Below are positions 32,932 to 42,647 of a DNA stretch of 64,000 nt, in pieces. The position numbers and the translations under genes were made by a program. Each line of letters begins with the position of its first letter. The stretch's first letter is position 1. Below the pieces are notes generated by a model, which was not told the DNA's origin, searched no databases, and worked only from the letters and a program-made list of their open reading frames with translations. Origin of the DNA: Daedaleopsis sinensis (lineage: Eukaryota > Basidiomycota > Agaricomycetes > Polyporales > Polyporaceae); NCBI GenBank assembly GCA_033807695.1, contig CM066301.1:1550001-1614000 (forward strand). Reading direction: 5' to 3'.

Positions 32932-34075
32932 ATGTCCCGGTACTATGTTTTTGATGGTATCCCGTGTGCGAGGCAGCTCCTTGCCTCACAAAATATGACA
33001 TACTCCTGGCGCAAAGTCGCAACTCACATGCCACCTGAGCCTCAGTCCAATCCCTTCCCCCTAACCCTGCCTCCATCCACTCTTGCAGCAGCGAACCAGC
33101 GTATCTCCATGCTCTACGAGAACGTGATATTCCAAGATATCGATCACGACAAAACGGAGGAGGCATCTCAGTACAATGCCGCTCATGAAGACGAAGACGT
33201 CCAACCAGGTAGGTCTGTCTGTATATACCTCAGTGCGATGTTGCTAACCATTTATGGGGGTTTCAGAGGGTCAGACAACGGTGATAACATGGCCAGCGAC
33301 GACACAGGGTGATGTGAATGACAGGACACGCTCTGTGGGGGACATCACCTTCTTCCGTCCGTCAGCTAGCGTGTCGCGCATCCGGTCCCAGCTGCTGACC
33401 CAAGAAACGCAAGACACCGCGTCCTATGACTACTCTGATGCCTCATCTATCGGCAACTTCCCTGGGTTCCACTTCAGTCTGCACTCTCTCACCTCCCTCG
33501 CTACTCTGACCGCTCAGGCGCAGGCTGCGCGAGGAAGACAAACAGCGAAGGCCTCTCGCAAAGTGACTCTTCTTGTCGCAATCCTCGAGATGGATGGTCC
33601 CGACTACATACGGATCAAGCGGGGGCCCGACGCCGGAAAGGAAGTCGCTCTTCTCAAGATGATCCTGGGGGACGAGTCGGGCGGAATCTGTAAGCTCACT
33701 GCTTGGCGCGAAGTGGCCGAAGAGTGGACGGGGGTGAATTCCGATGCGCCAACGCAGCGGACGAAGAAGGGCGACATTGTCCTGCTTGAAAGTGCGTGCA
33801 TGTTCCTAGATAATATCTCTCTGACACCGCTGATTGCTGCCCGGATAGACGTCCTCATAACGTGGGAGCCCGAACAGGAGGGAAATGCGGGCGTCGTGCC
33901 TATCAGCGGCTCGGCGTCGCCCCAGCTGAAGTCTAAACTGGAGATCTGCTATCGCGCGCTGCCGTCAGTATCTGAAGATGCGCGTCTTCGACCAGACCTC
34001 CGGCTGGGGGATGCGGTAGTACGCAAGGTCGCATCTGTGGTCGGATGGTTTGAAGGAATCGCTGGCCTCTCGTGA
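32932..34075 (+). CDS. OB-fold protein, possibly shieldin-2-like
   Basis: ATG at 32932 (MSRYYVFDGIPCARQLLASQ). One intron (about 33208-33267). The N-terminal 200 residues are low in obvious motifs. From about residue 210 there is a clear OB-fold-like beta pattern: KVTLLVAILEMDGPDYIRIK, RGPDAGKEVALLKMILGDES then GGICKLTAWREVAEEW, then KKGDIVLLESACMFLDNISL, as in single-strand nucleic-acid-binding folds. The order (VAVL...K.G...G..V.L..M.L.D.SG...K.T.W.......GD.V.L) resembles the first OB fold of SHLD2. No fungal function is known to me. The end at 34073-34075 is the first in-frame stop; a further 3' exon is possible. About 355 residues. Confidence 0.65.
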
Positions 34076-34422
34076 ACCCCAGTTGCGAGGACGTTGTCAA
34101 TGCAGCGACATGCGTGCGAGACGACACGGCGTCCAGCAGCTTCTCGACCTTCCTCTCAATCACGCTCACCAGTACGTGGAAGAGAATTCAGCGGCCAGTC
34201 TCTCCCTCGAAATCGTCTATGCGCATCCTCTCGAGACCTCACGGACATTCACTGGCTCGCCCACGCTCGATTGCCCACTCTATCTTCAGACCTAGGTGGT
34301 CTAGCTCGTGTATTTTCGATGCTCGCGACGACTACAGACTCAGTGACAGTGCCAATCCAATCGTCCAATTTGGCTGCCCTTCACACTAGGAGGCCTCGCG
34401 CGTGAAACACGTGTGCATATCA

Positions 34423-34677
34423 CTAGCTGCGGATCTTGGTCGTTGTGTCCGTGCCTATCACAACGCCTGCTCCTTCTCGCGGTTTTTTGTCCTTCTCTTC
34501 CGCCAGCTTTGTGAGCCCCTTCGCCTGAATATCGGCGCTCAGCACTCATGAACGAGGCGAATCGTGATTGTAATTCAAATGGAAGTCCCGGCGCAAGATG
34601 GAAGCTTCAGGGTGGATCCACACCGGAGAGGCCGAGAGAGACGAGTACTTCAGGCTAGGCGTCAGGGGTGGTGGCAT
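34423..34677 (-). pseudogene. Small ORF of 84 codons interrupted by one TGA
   Basis: Minus strand, ATG at 34677: MPPPLTPSLKYSSLSASPVW then IHPEASILRRDFHLNYNHDS then PRS, a TGA at 34546-34548, then the same frame goes on VLSADIQAKGLTKLAEEKDK then KPREGAGVVIGTDTTTKIRS and TAG at 34423-34425. Both halves look protein-like. Either this is a gene with a nonsense change, a 43-codon gene followed by chance reading frame, or a mis-read base. No splice pair of normal size would remove the TGA. It lies head to head with the HIT gene, ATGs 100 bp apart. Confidence 0.4.
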
Positions 34678-34686
34678 ATATAATAA
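34675..34686 (+). promoter_or_regulatory. TATA-box-like element upstream of the HIT gene
   Basis: The sequence GCATATATAATAAG lies about 95-100 bp before the HIT-protein ATG at 34778. This is the clearest TATA-type element in the gene-dense part of the window. On the other strand it overlaps the start of the small interrupted ORF. Confidence 0.5.
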
Positions 34687-34777
34687 GACCCGGCGCTGTG
34701 CTTGCGTGCACACTAGTACTGCAGCAAGGCCGTGATTCTTGCTCCTGTAACCCGTTCATCTTCGAGCCTCTTGGCAC

Positions 34778-35536
34778 ATGTCGAACCATCTCAGCGACAA
34801 GTATGCACCCTATCGTGGATAAGTGAGAGTTCACGATGCTGACCCAATATTGTGCAGCTGCTTCTTCTGCAAGATCACGAAGGGTTAGTACGCCGCGGCC
34901 GTGACCTGTTCGGCGGAGACTCTAGATGCGCTATAGATCTGACAGCAACCTTGCAGGCGAGAGATCCCGTCGTTCAAAATCCTTGAGACCGACCTCAAGT
35001 GCGCTGTCTCTTCGTATAATCAGTTCACGTAGCTGACTCGGATGCTGCCCCCGCCTCGCAGTTACGCCTTCCTCGACATTGGCCCTGTAGCCGAGGGCCA
35101 CACCCTGATCATACCGAAACGTGAGCGGTCCCCAGTACGCAAGATAGCGGATGCGAAAAGTTGTTCACCAGGCTGGCGGGTACTGATTGCATACCACTCG
35201 GAGAGGATGGACGAGGTGCCCGACGAATATCTTGCGGAGATCCTTCCGCTCGCGAAGAAGATCGCCACGGCACTCGGCGTCGTGGATTACAATGTTCTTT
35301 AGGTACTAGGCGAAACAACGCTCAGGGAGCACATCCGTATCGCTGACAATCTCTGCATCTGCACTGTGTGGCAACAGAACAACGGCAAGATCGCTCACCA
35401 GCACGTCTTCCATGTGCACTTCCATGTGATCCCGAAGCCGAACGAACAAGAGGGGCTGGTCATAGGCTGGCCTCGCGTTGAGCAGCCGCGGGATGTCCTC
35501 GCTGCGGTGCAGCAGAAGATTATTCAGAAGCTGTGA
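34778..35536 (+). CDS. HIT-family nucleotide hydrolase (Hnt1-like)
   Basis: Histidine-triad phosphoramidase/adenosine-monophosphoramidase. Six short exons: MSNHLSDK (ATG 34778), CFFCKITK, GEIPSFKILETDL, YAFLDIGPVAEGHTLIIPK, HSERMDEVPDEYLAEILPLA then KKIATALGVVDYN, and NNGKIAHQHVFHVHFHVIPK then PNEQEGLVIGWPR, stop TGA at 35534-35536. The catalytic HxHxH is HVHFHV. CxxC near the N-terminus is the zinc site of many Hnt1 proteins. The usual DYNVLQNNG join is odd here: the base string after DYN contains a TAG, so the canonical donor would be the GTTCTT just after DYN, removing three family-typical residues. Otherwise intact; about 135 residues. Confidence 0.88.
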
Positions 35537-35978
35537 AGTCTGAGCCGGTCCAGCATGGCTTAATGAGGGATAGAATCAGGGTCCCAGGTTCTTAACTGTA
35601 TGGTTATCACTGTCGATGTAGACGTGCGACTGCCTCTTGCCGATCATCATATACCGGGTACGTTGTGGGAATACACCGGTCGAGAGCATATTGGATGGCA
35701 AGAGATGATAGAACATACGCGGTCCTGGTATTGCTCGTCCATAAACACTCGTGCTTGATTTCGAGAACAAGAGACGAGACCTGAAGAAGCTTCATATCTA
35801 GGATTGACGTGCACGTCCACACACGATGCATGCACGCAGCAGTCTCTGTCGATGGCTAGCACGGGGAGCATGCATCAGCACACGACCAACTTGGAACGCA
35901 TACACACGACACACCGTTTCCGCCCTCGCTCCCTCACTCCCTCAGACGGTGTCGAGCGTCTCGGCGCGACTCGGAGGC
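35537..35978. other. Intergenic region
   Basis: About 440 bp between the HIT gene and the small unknown gene (convergent). AT-rich. Only short overlapping frames with no conserved blocks. Nothing else recognised. Confidence 0.4.
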
Positions 35979-36272
35979 TCACAGCTCGTCGGCACCCCGC
36001 TTCGCGCGCATGCGCGGCGGGTCCTGCACGTCAACGCGGAGTACGCCCGGGAGCGCGTGCAGCGCGTCGATTACCGCGGCCTGTACCGCGGGCCAGCTCG
36101 CGCGCGGGACGGCGAGTAGCTGCACGTCTTGCAGTGCGCCGACGGGACCGAGGCGTGCGATGAGCGGGTGCACGACGAGCGCGTCCGGGTCCGCGTGCGC
36201 GGCGGACGTCGGGGCGAGCGTGACGGCGAGGAGGACGTTGTCGGCGTCCTGCTGGGTGAGGGCGGTGGTCAT
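35979..36272 (-). CDS. Small unknown protein
   Basis: Single open frame of 97 codons from the ATG at 36272: MTTALTQQDADNVLLAVTLA then PTSAAHADPDALVVHPLIAR then LGPVGALQDVQLLAVPRASW, ending RMRAKRGADEL. Strong GC bias at third positions, like the neighbouring genes, supports coding. No motif recognised. It is the last gene-like feature before the repeat-rich region. An upstream in-frame start at 36344 would add 24 residues. Confidence 0.5.
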   Translation of the reverse strand: MTTALTQQDADNVLLAVTLAPTSAAHADPDALVVHPLIARLGPVGALQDVQLLAVPRASWPAVQAAVIDALHALPGVLRVDVQDPPRMRAKRGADEL

Positions 36273-36413
36273 CGTGTTGATGGTACAAGGAGGGTAAGCC
36301 TGACCAAGCTCCTTCCTTATTAAGACACGCTTTAGCGCCACCAAGCCTTACGCGCTAATCACTCCCGCCGCGCCTCCCTTGCCTAATGCTGACACTCTCC
36401 GCCTCTCCTCGCA

Positions 36414-36709
36414 CTGCGACGGGCAATGGCGAATGTTCCGCACCGAAAAAGGCGTGGAAAATGGCGGGACAATGGTCTCCTTATAGTTCTGGACCAGAAA
36501 ATACAAAGAATTAGAATTCTGCTTATGTAACAGTAGTCTGAAGTAATCTGTAAATACCGCCACTTTGAAGCCCTTGTAGTGAGCATTAACATTACATTAG
36601 CGGAAATCCTTTGCATTTCCCGTCCAGAACTATGCTGGGGAAAGGAGACCATCCTCCTGCCCTTTTCCACACCTTTTCTGGTGCAGAACATTTGCCATTG
36701 CCCGTTGCG
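36414..36709. mobile_element. Fold-back MITE
   Basis: The two ends are inverted copies of about 90 bp: 36414-36506 (starting TGCGACGGGCAATGGCGAA) and 36615-36709 (reverse complement starting CGCAACGGGCAATGGCAAA). Shared blocks include ATGTTC-GCACC-GAAAA, GGTCTCCTT and TAGTTCTGGAC. The arms are roughly 80 percent alike by eye. No coding capacity. A clear target duplication was not found, so the family is uncertain. It marks the border between the gene-dense and repeat-rich parts. Confidence 0.8.
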
Positions 36710-37220
36710 TCACCTCTCTTTTGTCCGCATTCCAGCTGTTATCAGATCGATAGGTGTGTTCGCACTTCAACATAGACATTCGTCAAGGCGGAGTACTGTT
36801 GATGGGTGTAACTGTCACAATCCCTATCAGGAAGGCTGTGGTCACACGGGAATTCGTAACACTCAGGGAGAGTCAGGTGTAACACTATCTCTGTTTGCAG
36901 AACACTGAGGTACTCTCTACATACTGATATAAATATGACATGGTCCGTGCACAAGGTATGTATACGACATGGACCGTGCACAAGGTATGTATACAGCTTT
37001 AGACTGGGTTGTGGGGCGATGAAAGGGATGACGTGGACATATGTGGGAGTGGCGAGGCGCCGAAGTTGACACAACTGTGTTAACCCCGTTAAGGGAATAG
37101 TCCTATGCCACCAGGCGCTACAATGGGCTTCAACCTTAATCCACTGTTATATCGTAATCTAGCAGCACAACTTCAGTGTTCACCATAACGATCTCTGCCC
37201 GCACTCTCGACACTAGTGTT
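36710..37220. other. Noncoding stretch with dispersed 45-bp segment and 29-bp tandem pair
   Basis: Contains a 29-bp unit in two tandem copies at 36937-36994 (GACATGG-CCGTGCACAAGG core). A 45-bp segment at about 36731-36775 (CTGTTATCAGATCGATAGG core) recurs inverted at 55060-55104. No gene seen before the transposase start at 37221. Confidence 0.6.
36937..36994 (+). repeat. 29-bp tandem duplication
   Basis: Two adjacent copies of a 29-bp unit differing at one base: GACATGGTCCGTGCACAAGG at 36937 and GACATGGACCGTGCACAAGG at 36966, each followed by TATGTATAC. Confidence 0.9.
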
Positions 37221-38600
37221 ATGCATCGACATATCTCCAAGGAGATCAAAGATCTCGCTCTACGCATGTCTTTGCTATACCGCCTCTCAGATAAGCATAT
37301 GGCACAGCAGCATCAGCAAAATATGAGGCAAGTAAGAGCGGAATAAGGGAGTAAGTAAGAGTTAAGTACAATAAGTAAGGGGGGGTGAATTACAGCCTTA
37401 CTGCCTTAGATGACTTATCACCTTGTATAAGGTAATAAGTCAGTTAAGGCACTTCAAGACAAAGTTGGGTTTTGCTGATGCACACCTGTATCAGTATCCA
37501 CTCTCTTGCACGTCTTTGTCAAACCTACCACCAGACTGGCCAAACAATCCGGACTCCAGTTGTGTCTGGCCAGTCCCGGCAGCTTGACACACTAGAGGCC
37601 AATGTGAGTACTGTATGACTATGTATCATGACACATGGTTCCAAACACCAGCCGGTTACAGTTTCTCGAGGGATGTATAGAACGGCGACCAGATATGACT
37701 CTCATTGAGTTGAAGGAGCAACTGCGGGATATATGCAATGTTGAGGTGTCGGTGATGACTGTGTCACACGGTGGAGAACCCTCCAGAGACGAGGATTCTC
37801 TTGTAAAATGGTACGTTTCCAAAATACCAGTATGCTGTCAACTTTTGTCTTGACTAGTAATCTTCTCAGCTAACACGCCCTGCGATCGAGAGGAACGAGG
37901 AGGACCGCACCGAGTCCACGATGCTGATAGGTGCCCATTACAAGCCGTGGCAACTTGTCTTTGTGGATGAGACACATTTCAAATGGTTCACCATGCGACG
38001 ATGGTGGGGTGGGCTCCTATTGGGAACCGAGCGAGACAGCGGGACTTTTTCATCTGGGGTACCAGGTACGTTACACTTTTGTATATGATCCTACTATTAG
38101 AATTGTGACCTGCTGGGCACAGATACTCGATTCTTCCAGCTTTGTCACTTGACGGCCTTGTGCACCTCACTGCACAAGATCACTCGTTTACTGGTGACGA
38201 GTTTGTTGAATTCATTGAGGGACCACTTGGCCAAATGCAACCATGGCCACTCCCCAATTCTGTTATTATTATGGACAATGCCTCTATACACCATGTGCCC
38301 GGGATCCACGAGATGGTCGAGGAGCGGTGAGTAATAACTATAATATTCACTTCTAGTATACATCACTGGTTGATTTGCTTACCGTGAGTTGGCAGTGGTA
38401 TGCGACTTATCCACCTACCAGCATACTCTCCAGACCTGAATCCAATCGAAGAAGCCTTCTCTTCGCTCAAGAGCTGGATTCGAAGAAACCGTGACTATGT
38501 TCTTGGGGAGGTTAAGGGGATTGAGTCTGATCCCTATGCTCTGATATGGGAGGCGGCAGCGGCAGCGATCACATCTGAGTCAGCGTATGGATGGTTTTGA
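37221..38600 (+). pseudogene. DDE_3 (Tc1/mariner-IS630-like) transposase, frameshifted
   Basis: Transposase of a class II element. N-terminal helix-turn-helix: MHRHISKEIKDLALRMSLLY then RLSDKHMAQQ (from 37221). After introns comes FLEGCIERRPDMTLIELKEQ then LRDICNVEVSVMTVS, then LQRRGFSCKM in another frame, LTRPAIERNEEDR, FVDETHFKWFTMRR (first catalytic Asp), GWAPIGNRARQRDFFIWGTR, YSILPALSLDGLVHLTAQDH, VIIMDNASIHHVPGIHEMVE (second Asp) and LIHLPAYSPDLNPIEEAFSS (catalytic Glu). It ends SESAYGWF. At least two one-base frameshifts are needed, near 37764 and near 38005 in a G-run, so this copy is probably dead although the DDE residues survive. Three introns look intact. Confidence 0.85.
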
Positions 38601-39052
38601 CACAGCGAATACATTGTGTAGTAGTTGAGTACATTATCTTGATGTTGATCAGTCATCTGGTTCAATTAAAGAGTGTCTATGTTGAATGTGATATAGTATG
38701 ACGACAAAACATTTATTACAAGATGAATATTTCTAGATGATTGTTACAGTTATGGCCCAGGAAGTGATCACCGAGTGCTAGTAGTGAAGAATGATCGTTC
38801 TCAGAGCATGTAGTCAAGAGGATATGTACATGAGTTCAATGGCAAGAGGGTATGTACGTGATGTCCAAAGGGGTATGTACTACTTATATGTGATTTTAAG
38901 AAGCCTATGTGTGGTGCACGACAAACAGAACAGCATGTTGGATATCAAAAGATGTGGATAAGGGTATTGATATGATGTTTGAGTAGCGATTAACACAGCC
39001 AAGATGAAAGAGTTGGATTCAAGCACACGACAAGTTGCAGTGGAAGACTCAC
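38601..39052. other. Noncoding AT-rich stretch
   Basis: About 450 bp after the DDE_3 transposase; presumably the 3' part of that element. Short imperfect direct repeats (GGTATGTAC motifs at about 38829, 38849 and 38870). No terminal inverted repeat could be paired by eye. Confidence 0.4.
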
Positions 39053-39320
39053 TTATTTTCTAGTCTCGTCATCGTTCAAATCATCCAAAGACACGTAGTC
39101 ATCCTCCTCCTCATCACTTGATTCTGGGAAAAGGCGCTGCATTTGTTCTGCAGTCAGTTTTTGACAGGGGCAAGGGGAAAGAGGTGGATCTGGTTGGCGG
39201 AGGGGAGGGGGGGATAGAGAGTTTGACGGTGGGTGCTGGTGATTACAATTGATGAGTGTTAACGAAGGAAATCGTTTTTTAACAGCGATGTTCCCCGCCA
39301 ACCCATGTAACGCGAACTTG
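39053..39320 (-). pseudogene. Possible C-terminal fragment of a transposon protein
   Basis: Open minus-strand frame ending in an acidic tail: KKRFPSLTLINCNHQ, a proline-rich middle, then KLTAEQMQRLFPESSDEEED then DYVSLDDLNDDETRK and stop. No ATG: the longest frame begins without a proper start, and reads back as YSHGVKFALHGLAGNIAV. Looks like the truncated end of a larger protein. No family recognised. Confidence 0.3.
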
Positions 39321-39804
39321 ACCCCGTGGGAATATATTTTGGACTCCGATTACCTTGCAGTAAGCATTACATAAGCATGGGTAACAAAGTTTCTTACCTT
39401 TTAGACCCTAGCCTAGGGTTAGGGTGGCACTCTAGGGTTACCTAGACGCCTTCTCAGCACCGCCACTGTAGCGCTCTATGCTGCTATGACTAGTGTTATA
39501 ACTTACTAGCTTATTACTAGCTTGTTATAGCCACTCTGTAGTCCCCTTACATAGTATAGCATTTCTGTTGACCACTACATCCATAACAGTTGTTTGCAAT
39601 CCATTAACAAATTGAAGTACTTTTACCTTACAAACTCACTCAGATGATGGAATTCAAACTCACACCGCCCAACGGGCGGTTAATCAGGCACACGTGAGCT
39701 TGCGCGCGACACGTCCCTAGACCAATTGCGGAGCTCGGAAATTAAGACCCTGCTGCGTAGAGTATTTTTGTGTACTGGCACTGGAATACATATCCTCGTC
39801 AACC

Positions 39805-42647
39805 ATGTCTTCCCCAAGCCCTCCCCAAGATGCCGTAGCAGAGCCTGAAGCAGAAATTGAGGCTACTGTTAAGTTACCCCGCAATAAATTCGCTACAATC
39901 CCACCTTTCCGGAAGTCGGTATCCTCGACTATATGCGCGGCATTGCTGCTTCCCGCCCACCGCCGTAACACTCTTCAAGCGCTGTTGGACGCCGGAGAGC
40001 TAAATTACTAGACATTTACGGCAGCAGATGACAATCAGAGTTGAGCTAATACATGTTCCCCATGGTCTATTACTAATTATGATCCAGTGCGCACATTTGA
40101 GCTTTTCAATCAGCTTGGCCTTCACATTCCGGGGGTCTATCTCTGTGATGTTGCAACCAAATGGTCCATTCGCCACTCAAGTAGTCGAAAGCTTCAGAAC
40201 GGGTCCTTCTACTGGTTCACATACATCTTCCAGTGTATCTGTGGATGCGATCACACCACCGGGCCAGTGACGACAGCGAAGCGGCAAATGCCATATGACA
40301 ACGTAGGGTGCAATGCTTACATCAAGCTGGTAGTCACATTTGACTCACACCTTAGTGGTAAGTAGATCTATCTTTATCATCTTAGCATGAGGCACATTCA
40401 GTTTATGGAATTTAGCCCAAAACCTTCTTGCGATACACGAGATCTCTGGCCACTTTGAACACTTGGATGCCTGTCTTAGCTGCAAGGTTGCTTCACGTGA
40501 TGCTCGCTTGCCTCTCCATCCGTCTATCAGACACTATGCCCGCTCTCTCTTACTCAAAGGAGTACCAGGTCCCTCAGTGTACACGCAGGCAAACACTTGG
40601 GCCCAAATCAAATACCCGCCCATTCAGACCGCTTTCACCCCTGACCCATTCTACCGGTATACCTATGTTCCGCATGACACCACCTCCCTCTACCGCACTC
40701 TTAAGCTCGAGATGGGGATCTCTCAGCACTCCTCCCCACATGGCAATATTGATGCTTGGTTCCGTGCCGACAGCCCTTTTCCGCCTTCTCCTGATCTCAC
40801 TGCTGCATGCCTTTTCTATCAGCCCTTTGTCCAAGGCGAGACCAACCGATTTATTCTAGTCTTGTCAACCCCGGAACAGCGTCAGGCTGCATGGCAACAC
40901 AGCCATCACAAGCCCATCTTGGCAGATCTTACGTTTGGCTTCTGTTCCGCATGAGGTAATCTTTGGATCTTGATGGTCATTGATGAGCACTTCCAAGGCA
41001 TCCCGGTCACCTATGTCATCTTTTCTGCTAAGGCTACAACCTCTCGCCGAGGAGTCCATGGGGATTACAACACTGGACTACTGGAAACTATCCTCTCACA
41101 CTGGATTTCTGGCATGGGCACTAACTCTGATGGCGACCCTTTCACTCCATATGTTGGTATTACTGACAACAACACTCGTGAATGCACTGCTATGACTTCT
41201 CTTTGGCCTGATATCTCTTTGCTGCTGTGTCTGTTCCATACTTGGCAAGCTTGGCGCGCCGGACTCAACCGCCACATCAAGGGAGTTCCCGTTGATGCAC
41301 GTGGTCCTATTAGATCTCGATTAGCGCGGCTATGCATGTGTCTGTAAGTTATGTTTAATTTATACTTGTCCGTTAATAATTAAGATTATATCATTTAGAC
41401 TCAAAGATATTGTCGACTATGAGGAAGCCAAGTCTGCCCTTCAACAAGAGAAGAATCACTTCGAATCTCTTCAGCATGGTACAACAACCCTAGAGCAGAA
41501 GCAGGGTGCCGGTGGCCTGGAGTTCCTCAAGTATCTATCTCCCTACCTGGCCTCACGTGACATGTGGCTTCAGTGGTCCCGCACTGGTGTTATTCAAGTT
41601 TCTCACAAGCTCGGCATCCCGGAATCTATGGTCCCACGCACCAACAATCATCTCGAGGTCCACAATAGTCACCTCAAACATGGCTACTTTGTACATCACC
41701 AACATGGTGGTCAACTTCCCCGTGTTGATGTTTGGGTCCTGGTCCTTATCACTGAGGTTGTTCCCGACTTCTTTTTCCGCCGCGACAATGAACGCACCCT
41801 TGAGGCACATTGTGCTTGGCTCAGGACAGCACCTGCTGAGTGCCAGCTTATGTCAGCATCTACCCTTCCTAATCAAGCACATTTGTCACCATATCTCCGC
41901 TCTGCTGCCAAGGCTCCAGATTGGGCTGGCGATCTGAATCTCACAGAGTTCGAGTCGCAACTGATCTATAGCATGCTCAACAATCCTCCTACACCGGCTC
42001 AGTCTCAGCAAGACCCCGGCAATTCAGCTGAAGCAGGGCCTATATCTAGTACATCAGACGAGGACATTGACATGGTGCCACCCCCTTCCTACTCTGATGA
42101 CAACTCATTCTACACGTGGACTGACAATGCACTTGACTCCTCCCAGATTTGCCCGGATCTTTCCTTTTCGGGACAGTTGTCAACATCTTCTACTGCTGCA
42201 AGTACATCTGCCAGTTCTGGCAGCCTTAGTCCCCTCTCCCTCGGGTCTAGCGGCTCTCTGGTATCTCTACCTGACAGGCAACTCTCTGATTCCTTCTCCA
42301 ACCGCCGGGCTATATTGATGCAAGAGCTTCTGTTGGCTAACGATCACTGTGCCGAGATTTTGCGGAGCCTCTGCCTACTAAATGTGGACTCCGAAACTCT
42401 CGCACCCTTTGTCAGCCCATATAATTCCCACGCACTCAATAATCCTGCCCCTCCACTCACTCCCGCTCACCTGTCACCCCAGGCCACATCACCACCGGAG
42501 ACTCCCACTTCACCGGATACCCCCTCTTCAATGTCATCGAATGGTCTAAAGCGTGATGCGGCAGGAGGTCTAATAGATGGGGCTCTGGTACCTTTTGAAA
42601 GACAGCGGAAGGAGCCGCGGAAGGTTCATATGCCCAGCGCTAATTAG
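39805..42647 (+). pseudogene. Mutator-like (MULE) transposase with one in-frame TGA
   Basis: Large transposase-like gene. ATG 39805 (MSSPSPPQDAVAEPEAEIEA). After a poorly resolved join near 40010-40085 the frame reads RTFELFNQLGLHIPGVYLCD then WSIRHSSSRKLQNGSFYWFT, a Cys/His zinc-binding segment (CICGCDHTTGP), an intron 40360-40415, then LAIHEISGHFEHLDACLSCK. The MULE core has KPILADLTFGFCSA (first Asp), then a TGA at 40952-40954, then MVIDEHFQGIPVTYVIFSAK, PYVGITDNNTRECTAMTSLW (second Asp), LLLCLFHTWQAWRAGLNRH, and after an intron MVPRTNNHLEVHNSHLKHGY (the TNNxxExxN Glu). A long Ser/Pro-rich tail ends at 42647. The TGA could come from CGA by a C-to-T change. Otherwise the D-D-E residues are intact. 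About 850 codons. Confidence 0.8.

Noticed and set aside
37340..37450. CRISPR-like or structured repeat from TAAG-rich run
   Set aside because: It is simple low-complexity sequence (repeated AGTAAG/TAAGTA words) without spacers or constant unit length; the organism is a eukaryote.
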